From assembly GCA_036703315.1 (NCBI GenBank), contig DATNPH010000113.1, positions 1-19,023 of the forward strand: a stretch of 19,023 nucleotides of DNA, read 5' to 3'. Position numbers and translations under genes: made by a program. The notes beneath the pieces are model-generated. The model was given only the letters and a program-made list of their open reading frames with translations, was not told where the DNA came from and made no database searches. Of the stretch, positions 13,807 through 19,023 are shown piece after piece (within the stretch, counting starts at the first letter, position 1; each line of letters opens with the position of its first letter). The stretch comes from DATNPH01 sp036703315. GTDB taxonomy: Bacteria; Cyanobacteriota; Cyanobacteriia; Cyanobacteriales; Coleofasciculaceae.

Positions 13807-14958
13807 TTACAGCAGATTACTTCTCATAGGAAGATGCTCCAACAGCCAATTGACCATTGTTCTCCGAACCACTTCCAGAGCGTTCTTTCTAAACATTTCC
13901 TGCTCATCCTTCTCATCCACACCCACATAGAAGCCGTGATCGAAGAGATCCTCGCGAAGGAGTTCGCCAGTGTGGGCAATGGAAGAGCGGAACTGGTACA
14001 GATTGTCGGAGAACTTCTTTAGCTGTGGCGAGCCGTACCTCTTCAAGAATTCACGAAAGCGGCTGCCAACCCGGTGCCGTGGCAAACCACAACAAGAGCA
14101 AGTTTCCACGCTAGATTCAGCACCACACTCCTTACACTTAGTTACTTTCTCACCATCATTCAATTGCTCACTTTTGATCAAAGCTTCGATAGCACTGACC
14201 GCAGCTATGAGGGATAAGCTTGGGGCGTCCCAGGAGATGTTCAACGCCTGATTATAAAGGTGGCAAGCTGCATAGAAGGCTTTCTTCTGGTTGTCTTCCA
14301 AGGACAGATATGCGTCGAGAAGCTGATCCAAATTATCTGGCAAATCGAAGTGGTTCTCCTGCCCAACGTACTGAGCATCTCGCCACCGCTGGGCGTAATA
14401 CTCGTTCACGGGTAGCATTTGCGCGGGAGTACAATCCGGATTGGAGAATTCCTCAATAAAACCGTTGTTACTGGTTATGTATCCGACTTGTCCCCAAAGG
14501 GGCGCAGTCGGATTTTCCTCTGCTTCAGGGTTGCTACCTATAATGGGCATGAACCAGTACTGTTTAACCTTACGGTTGTACTCAAATATGCGGTGATTAG
14601 TGAAAAGGGTTAAAAGGCAGGACACCTCAAAAATGATTGCTGGTAAACGATCGCGCTCAGTGTTCCGTCGTATGTTTTCAAAATATCCGTCTTGGGGTGC
14701 GATCTTCTTGTTATTCCATCTGTTCTTTATAGACTCGTACCGATCATGTTCCCACAGGTCACGGTGCCAGACATTACTCTTGCGCTCAGGCCAAACCTGC
14801 GGGTCATAGAACACTTCCAGTTGCAAAGGATAGTGACCCTCTTCATATGGAGGTCTGGGGTCGTTAGGTGAGGCGGGCACGAGTTGAAAGAGGTTTTGGT
14901 AGCGGTACCAACCTACAAGAGGAACAAAGGATAACAGCGTGGCTTTATAGTGCTGCAT
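13807..14958 (-). CDS. HEPN-domain protein with Cys-rich insert (Apea-like)
   Basis: A 383-residue protein, single gene. The C-terminal half looks like an Apea-type HEPN domain: a helix AFYAACHLYNQALNISW (about 227-243), then SLIAAVSAIEALI (249-261), and the HEPN active-site motif R324-S-S-I-A-H329 in YQFRSSIAHTGELL, the R-x4-H expected of metal-independent RNases. Between the helices is a Cys cluster C275-x2-C278...C287-x-C289-C290 (CKECG and CSCCG), which would bind a zinc ion. The N-terminal 220 residues are unassigned and rich in aromatic residues. HEPN proteins often act in anti-phage defence or toxin-antitoxin systems, but no partner toxin, antitoxin or sensor gene is adjacent. HEPN is inferred from the motif and helical pattern, so moderate confidence in the family, low in the role. 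Confidence 0.6.
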   Translation of the reverse strand: MQHYKATLLSFVPLVGWYRYQNLFQLVPASPNDPRPPYEEGHYPLQLEVFYDPQVWPERKSNVWHRDLWEHDRYESIKNRWNNKKIAPQDGYFENIRRNTERDRLPAIIFEVSCLLTLFTNHRIFEYNRKVKQYWFMPIIGSNPEAEENPTAPLWGQVGYITSNNGFIEEFSNPDCTPAQMLPVNEYYAQRWRDAQYVGQENHFDLPDNLDQLLDAYLSLEDNQKKAFYAACHLYNQALNISWDAPSLSLIAAVSAIEALIKSEQLNDGEKVTKCKECGAESSVETCSCCGLPRHRVGSRFREFLKRYGSPQLKKFSDNLYQFRSSIAHTGELLREDLFDHGFYVGVDEKDEQEMFRKNALEVVRRTMVNWLLEHLPMRSNLL

Positions 14959-15051
14959 GACAATTCTCTTTTCAATGGTTTCTTAATAGATGTTCTCGTC
15001 GCGTGATGCCTTAATCTTTCGGCTTTAGGGGATTCAATCAAGAATGACCGA

Positions 15052-15084
15052 AGATCCCCGACTTCTTTAAAAAGTCGGGGATCT
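15052..15084. repeat. REP-like palindrome, left of the RAYT
   Basis: AGATCCCCGACTT (15052-15064) and AAGTCGGGGATCT (15072-15084) form a 13-bp perfect stem with a 7-base loop. It sits 11 bp after the RAYT stop codon. The same arms occur at 15726-15758. Confidence 0.85.
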
Positions 15085-15095
15085 AATTTCCCAGG

Positions 15096-15668
15096 CTACT
15101 CGTCCAGCAGCAGTCGTTTGAAACCAATGCTATCGGGCAATTGACAATCTGCTAAAAACTGCTCATAAGCCAATTTTCCCTCAATCAGTGCCCCGAGTAA
15201 CTCTGTTTTGGGTAGCGTTCCTTTCCGCAATGCAGCATATTCCAAATAACTGGAAAACTCCCATTCTCCAGCCTGCTGCACCAGTCCTGCTTTCACCGGA
15301 TTAAGATGAATATAGCGTGAGAGATTGACCAGATAATCGCTTTGGTCAACGTGGATACAATGAAACCGCCCCTGAAATAATACCCCAACCCGATTGAATC
15401 GCTGATTAATTGCTTTTGTGTAGGAGAGTGAGAGAGATTTCATTGCATCAGATAGGGTTTTATCTCTCAGATAAACTAAGAAATGGTAATGATTGGGCAT
15501 GAGACAGTAAGCAACAACATCTACTCCGTTGGTTGTGAGATGCTGCCTCACTAATCGCAGAAAATAAAGATAATTCTCACGCTCGAAAAAAATCGCTTGG
15601 TGATTGTTCCCCCGATTGTAGATATGGTAAAAGTTCCCGACTTGCAGTAGAGTCCGTCTTTGGGGCAT
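15096..15668 (-). CDS. REP-associated tyrosine transposase (RAYT, IS200-like Y1 HUH family)
   Basis: A 190-residue transposase of the Y1 HUH superfamily (Transposase_17 / TnpA_REP). The ATG at 15668 starts MPQRRTLLQVG; a GTG two codons upstream (15674) is possible. The metal-binding HUH motif is HYH in CLMPNHYHFLVYL (His 60 and 62). The catalytic Tyr is probably that of SDYLVNL (Tyr 112), with the downstream RYIHLNPVKAGLV segment and FSSYLEYAA typical of RAYTs. These proteins nick and move single-stranded palindromic DNA and are often domesticated. The ORF is intact. It is divergent from ilvA and near-identical palindromes flank it, so it may still act on them. Confidence 0.93.
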   Translation of the reverse strand: MPQRRTLLQVGNFYHIYNRGNNHQAIFFERENYLYFLRLVRQHLTTNGVDVVAYCLMPNHYHFLVYLRDKTLSDAMKSLSLSYTKAINQRFNRVGVLFQGRFHCIHVDQSDYLVNLSRYIHLNPVKAGLVQQAGEWEFSSYLEYAALRKGTLPKTELLGALIEGKLAYEQFLADCQLPDSIGFKRLLLDE

Positions 15669-15725
15669 GAGCACGAGTCACAGAATCTGTCTTTAGTAGT
15701 ATTCCCCCAAATCTCTCGATCTCTC

Positions 15726-15758
15726 AGATCCCCGACTTCTTTAAGAAGTCGGGGATCT
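15726..15758. repeat. REP-like palindrome, right of the RAYT
   Basis: Arms AGATCCCCGACTTCTT (15726-15741) and AAGAAGTCGGGGATCT (15743-15758) form a 16-bp stem around one base. The first 13 bp are identical to the left copy (15052-15084). It lies between the RAYT start and ilvA, about 60 bp before ilvA. Confidence 0.85.
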
Positions 15759-15816
15759 CAATCCACCGATAGCGTAAAATTGTCACCTAGCCCGCATCTG
15801 CTCACCCCTAACCCCC

Positions 15817-17328
15817 ATGCTTTGCGACTACCTGGTACAAATCCTCACGGCTCGTGTCTACGATGTCGCCCAAGAAACGCCCCTAGAATACGCCCCAAAC
15901 CTCTCCGCACGACTGAATAACAAACTCCTGCTCAAGCGGGAAGATATGCAATCAGTCTTTTCCTTCAAACTGCGGGGCGCTTACAACAAGATGGCGCAAC
16001 TGCCGCCGGATTTGCTAGCACAGGGCGTCATTGCTGCATCTGCCGGGAACCATGCCCAAGGAGTCGCCCTTGCTGCCTGTCAGCTAGGAACGCAAGCGAT
16101 TATCGTCATGCCAGTCACCACACCCCAAGTGAAGATAGATGCCGTCAAAGCTCGTGGGGGAGAAGTGGTGTTACATGGGGATACTTACGATGATGCCTAT
16201 GCCTATGCCCGTCAACTGGAAGCAGACAAGGGCTTAACCTTTATTCACCCCTTTGACGATCCGCATGTGATTGCCGGACAGGGAACAATTGGCATGGAAA
16301 TTCTGCGGCAATACCAGCAACCTATCCATGCCATCTTTGTCGCAATTGGCGGGGGCGGATTGATTTCTGGGATTGGGGCGTATGTGAAACGATTGCGTCC
16401 CGAAATCAAGATTATTGGCGTTGAACCCGTTGATGCCGATGCCATGTCTCAATCGCTCAAAGCAGGGAGACGGGTGCGATTGTCGAATGTGGGTTTATTT
16501 GCCGACGGGGTGGCGGTGCGGGAAGTGGGGGAAGAAACCTTCCGTCTGTGCCAGGAATATGTGGATGAAATTATTCTGGTGGATACGGATGACACCTGTG
16601 CGGCGATAAAAGACGTGTTCGAGGATACGCGATCGATTCTAGAACCAGCCGGAGCACTTGCGATCGCAGCCGCCAAAGCCTACGCCGAACGGGAACAAAT
16701 CCAGGGACAAACATTAGTTGCAGTTGCCTGCGGTGCTAACATGAACTTCGATCGCCTCCGGTTTGTGGCAGAACGGGCAGAGTTTGGCGAACGCCGTGAA
16801 GCCATTTTTGCTGTCACAATTCCCGAAGAACCAGGGAGTCTGCGCAAGTTTTGTGACTGTATTGGCAAACGCAATCTCACAGAGTTTAACTATCGCATTG
16901 CCGATGAAAAAGAAGCCCATATTTTTGTCGGCGTGCAAATTGAAAACCGTGCCGACGCCGCAAAGATGGTTCAATCCTTTGAAGCTTGCGGATTCAAAAC
17001 CCTTGACTTAACTGATGACGAACTGACGAAACTGCACCTACGGCACATGGTGGGCGGACGTTCTCCCTTGGCACACCATGAATTGCTCTACCGCTTCGAG
17101 TTTCCCGAACGTCCGGGTGCCTTGATGAAGTTCGTCGGTTCCATGAGTCCCGATTGGAATATCAGCCTGTTTCACTACCGCAACAACGGCGCAGACTACG
17201 GGCGAATTGTCGTGGGTATGCAGGTGCCCCCTCACGAAATGGAAGAGTGGCAAGCATTTCTCGATACGCTTGGCTATCGCTATTGGGATGAAAATAACAA
17301 TCCGGCATATAAGCTGTTTTTGGGATAG
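15817..17328 (+). CDS. ilvA: Threonine dehydratase, biosynthetic (isoleucine pathway)
   Basis: Converts threonine to 2-oxobutanoate and ammonia, the first step of isoleucine synthesis, in the cytoplasm. The 503-residue product has a PLP-dependent fold with SFKLRGAYN carrying the Schiff-base lysine K51, the cofactor-handling loop SAGNHAQG (75-82), the phosphate-binding GGGG loop (178-181), and CGAN (305-308). Two C-terminal ACT-like regulatory domains (about 328-400 and 423-492, each starting with FAVTIPEEPGSL and FEFPERPGAL) mark the long, allosteric form inhibited by isoleucine and activated by valine. The ATG at 15817 gives the usual start MLCDYLVQILTARVYDVAQ; no good Shine-Dalgarno precedes it. 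The gene follows the right RAYT palindrome and is codirectional with the NRPS gene, separated by 196 bp. Confidence 0.95.
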   Translation: MLCDYLVQILTARVYDVAQETPLEYAPNLSARLNNKLLLKREDMQSVFSFKLRGAYNKMAQLPPDLLAQGVIAASAGNHAQGVALAACQLGTQAIIVMPVTTPQVKIDAVKARGGEVVLHGDTYDDAYAYARQLEADKGLTFIHPFDDPHVIAGQGTIGMEILRQYQQPIHAIFVAIGGGGLISGIGAYVKRLRPEIKIIGVEPVDADAMSQSLKAGRRVRLSNVGLFADGVAVREVGEETFRLCQEYVDEIILVDTDDTCAAIKDVFEDTRSILEPAGALAIAAAKAYAEREQIQGQTLVAVACGANMNFDRLRFVAERAEFGERREAIFAVTIPEEPGSLRKFCDCIGKRNLTEFNYRIADEKEAHIFVGVQIENRADAAKMVQSFEACGFKTLDLTDDELTKLHLRHMVGGRSPLAHHELLYRFEFPERPGALMKFVGSMSPDWNISLFHYRNNGADYGRIVVGMQVPPHEMEEWQAFLDTLGYRYWDENNNPAYKLFLG

Positions 17329-17376
17329 GTCAATTCCACTTGCCATGCCTTTTATGAAATAGCAATTTTTGAATGA

Positions 17377-17405
17377 TTGTTACATAAACCAAGATGTAGC
17401 ATAAA
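17377..17405 (+). promoter_or_regulatory. Weak promoter candidate before the NRPS gene
   Basis: TTGTTA at 17377-17382, a 17-bp spacer and CATAAA at 17400-17405, each matching 4 of 6 consensus bases. The leader to the ATG at 17525 would be about 110 bases. The whole 17329-17524 gap has no other visible feature and no terminator-like hairpin after ilvA. Confidence 0.25.
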
Positions 17406-17524
17406 AGACAGAATTTAAAGCTTGAGTAATATTGGACGGCTCAAAACTGTAGTTGTTGCAGTTTGCAGAGACGACCTAGTTTCAACATGGCTCTACTATC
17501 AGTCGTTTCATAGGCTATCTACAG

Positions 17525-19023
17525 ATGATTTACGCAGCCCCCCTTGAACTGACAGCCAACAATATTGAAGCTCAATATCCACTTTCGTCTCTTCAACAAG
17601 GCATGCTGTTCCACAGCTTATATGCCCCCCAGTCTGGGGTAAACATCGAGCAGTTCGTTTGTGCCTTACACGAAGATTTAAACGTCTCGTTCTTCAAGCA
17701 AGCCTGGAATCGAATTGTCGAGAGGCATCCGCTCTTGAGAACGAGTTTCCGTTGGGAAGGCGTCAAAGAACCTCTTCAAAACGTGCATCGACAGGTCACC
17801 ATTCCCTTTGAAGAACAAGACTGGCGTAGTTTGTCTGCAACGCAGCAGGAAGACAAACTCAACTCTTATCTCCAGGTTGATCGACAGCGTGGTTTCCAAC
17901 TCACTGAAGCTCCACTCCTGCGTCTGGCGCTTTTCCGGGTTGCTGAAGCTGACTACCAGTGCATCTGGACTTTTCACCATATATTACTGGATGGTCGGTC
18001 ATTTCCCATACTTTTCAAAGAACTCTTTGCCTTCTATGAGGCATTCTGCCAAGGCGAGGACTTACAACTCGAACAACCTCGTCCTTATCGGGACTACATT
18101 GATTGGCTAGGAAAACAGGACTTCGCCTTAGCCGAAAACTTCTGGCGAAGCACGCTTAGTGGTTTCACGGCTACTACACCTTTGACTGTAGACCGTGTTC
18201 ACCAGTTGGAGTTTAGTGAAGCGGAGAGTGATTATGGAGTGCAAGATGTTCGACTTTCAGAGACTGTAACCAGCGCTTTGCAATCCTTGGCACAACAGCA
18301 TCAGCTAACGTTTAATACCCTAGTCCAAGGAGCTTGGGCTTTGCTCCTGAGCGGCTATAGTGGCGAGGAAGATGTGGTCTTTGGCGCTACTAGAGCTTGT
18401 CGTCGGTCGGCTATGGAAGGGGCGGAGTCAATGGTGGGGCTTTTGATTAACACGCTCCCGGTCAGAGTCCGCGTACCTAATGAAATGCGTCTAATTCCAT
18501 GGCTCCAAGAATTACGGACTCAGTGGATTGCTCTAAGAGATTATGAGCATACTCCCTTAGTCGAGATTCAAGGTTGGAGTGACATTCCTGTGGGACAGCA
18601 GCTATTTGAAAGCATCTTAGTTTTTGAGAACTACCAATTGAATTCTACGTTGCAGGCACAGGGCGGAAATTGGGAGAACCGAGAGTTTCGACTTCTGGAA
18701 CGGACGAACTATCCCCTTACGGTAGCTGGGTATTTAGAGCCGAGTTTCTTGCTGAAGATTGGATACGATCGCTGCCGCTTTGACGATGCTACCATTACTC
18801 GGATGTTGGGGCATCTTAAAACCTTGTTAGAAGGTATGAGCGCCAATCCAGAGCTGCTGCTCATGGACTTACCGCTCTTAACCGCCGCCGAACAGCATCA
18901 ACTACTGGTGGAATGGAATAATACCCAGGCAGATTATCCTCAGGATGCGTGTATTCATCAACTGTTTGAAGCCCAGGTAGAGCGGACGCCAGATGCTGTT
19001 GCGGTAGTGTCTAAAGACCACCA
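17525..19023 (+). CDS. Non-ribosomal peptide synthetase, N-terminal part (C domain and start of A domain)
   Basis: An open frame with no stop from the ATG at 17525 to the window end, at least 499 codons, so the gene is truncated by the window and not by nature. It begins MIYAAPLELTANNIEAQYPL. The condensation domain occupies about residues 16-450: the C1 motif YPLSSLQQGMLFH (18-30), the hallmark H151-H152-I-L-L-D156-G157 (TFHHILLDGRS) with all catalytic residues intact, and late motifs MVGLLINTLPVRV and FENYQ. After a linker (LTAAEQHQLLVEWNNTQADY) the adenylation domain starts at IHQLFEAQVERTPDAVAVV. A protein that starts with a condensation domain is either an acceptor module that receives a chain from another synthetase, or a starter module that takes an acyl group; both remain open. 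The product cannot be predicted without the adenylation pocket. Confidence 0.93.
   Translation, partial: MIYAAPLELTANNIEAQYPLSSLQQGMLFHSLYAPQSGVNIEQFVCALHEDLNVSFFKQAWNRIVERHPLLRTSFRWEGVKEPLQNVHRQVTIPFEEQDWRSLSATQQEDKLNSYLQVDRQRGFQLTEAPLLRLALFRVAEADYQCIWTFHHILLDGRSFPILFKELFAFYEAFCQGEDLQLEQPRPYRDYIDWLGKQDFALAENFWRSTLSGFTATTPLTVDRVHQLEFSEAESDYGVQDVRLSETVTSALQSLAQQHQLTFNTLVQGAWALLLSGYSGEEDVVFGATRACRRSAMEGAESMVGLLINTLPVRVRVPNEMRLIPWLQELRTQWIALRDYEHTPLVEIQGWSDIPVGQQLFESILVFENYQLNSTLQAQGGNWENREFRLLERTNYPLTVAGYLEPSFLLKIGYDRCRFDDATITRMLGHLKTLLEGMSANPELLLMDLPLLTAAEQHQLLVEWNNTQADYPQDACIHQLFEAQVERTPDAVAVVSKDH

Larger units (their letters stand above)
15052..15758. mobile_element. RAYT transposase unit bracketed by palindromes
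   Basis: A REP-associated tyrosine transposase gene (15096-15668) lies between two near-identical long palindromes (15052-15084 and 15726-15758). This is the arrangement of a RAYT with its REP-like elements: the palindromes are the likely recognition sites. The whole unit is about 0.7 kb and separates the HEPN gene from ilvA. I do not see target-site duplications, and single-strand IS200/IS605-type transposition would not make them. Confidence 0.7.

Noticed and set aside
15660..15920. 86-codon plus-strand frame spanning the RAYT start and ilvA start
   Set aside because: It overlaps the well-supported ilvA start in another frame and crosses the right palindrome; composition is low-complexity Ser/Pro/Arg.
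17329..17524. Small gene or terminator between ilvA and the NRPS gene
   Set aside because: The ATG in this gap opens only a 7-codon frame, and no hairpin with a T-run was found.

Overview
The window is almost certainly from a cyanobacterium, probably a large-genome filamentous or mat-forming one. At least 14 perfect copies of the HIP1 octamer GCGATCGC lie in 19 kb (about 0.3 expected by chance). The gene content also fits: a SbtA/SbtB pair with an exported carbonic anhydrase, a CYP110-like P450, a RAYT with cyanobacterial-style palindromes, and the start of a non-ribosomal peptide synthetase. No ribosomal RNA, tRNA or CRISPR array was seen.

Layout. 1-563: non-coding, repeat-rich DNA with three copies of a two-hairpin repeat whose stems differ in sequence but stay paired. 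564-2700 (minus): sbtA, sbtB and a Tat-exported beta-carbonic anhydrase, an inorganic-carbon module. 2707-3148: a long divergent intergenic region with an 8-bp inverted repeat and a possible gene remnant. 3149-4009 (plus): a membrane-anchored zinc metallopeptidase, convergent with a cytochrome P450 (minus, 4025-5389). 5459-6565: a small membrane protein (minus) divergent from a methyltransferase-HIT fusion (plus). 6679-7254 (plus): an unrecognised protein. 7319-12839: an RND efflux pump and its lipoprotein adaptor (minus), divergent from a MarR-type regulator (plus), a classic regulator/pump arrangement. 12948-14958 (minus): a Uma2 nuclease-fold protein and a HEPN-domain protein with a Cys-rich insert. 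15052-15758: a RAYT transposase bracketed by two near-identical long palindromes. 15817-17328 (plus): biosynthetic threonine dehydratase ilvA. 17525-19023 (plus): an NRPS reading frame that runs off the window, with a complete condensation domain and the first residues of an adenylation domain.

How the genes fit together. Two units are functionally coherent. In the first, SbtA would import bicarbonate, SbtB would act as its PII-like cytoplasmic regulator, and the carbonic anhydrase would equilibrate CO2 and bicarbonate outside the plasma membrane. This SbtA/SbtB pair differs visibly from the well-studied Synechocystis pair. In the second, the pump and adaptor would be repressed or tuned by the MarR protein from the shared 250-bp region. 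The other genes are mostly single accessory genes.

Most worth a second look: the covarying two-hairpin repeats; the divergent SbtA/SbtB/carbonic anhydrase set; a HIT domain whose middle (nucleophile) histidine is asparagine; a palindrome translated in frame inside the RND pump loop; the HEPN protein with a Cys-cluster insert; and the palindrome-flanked RAYT.
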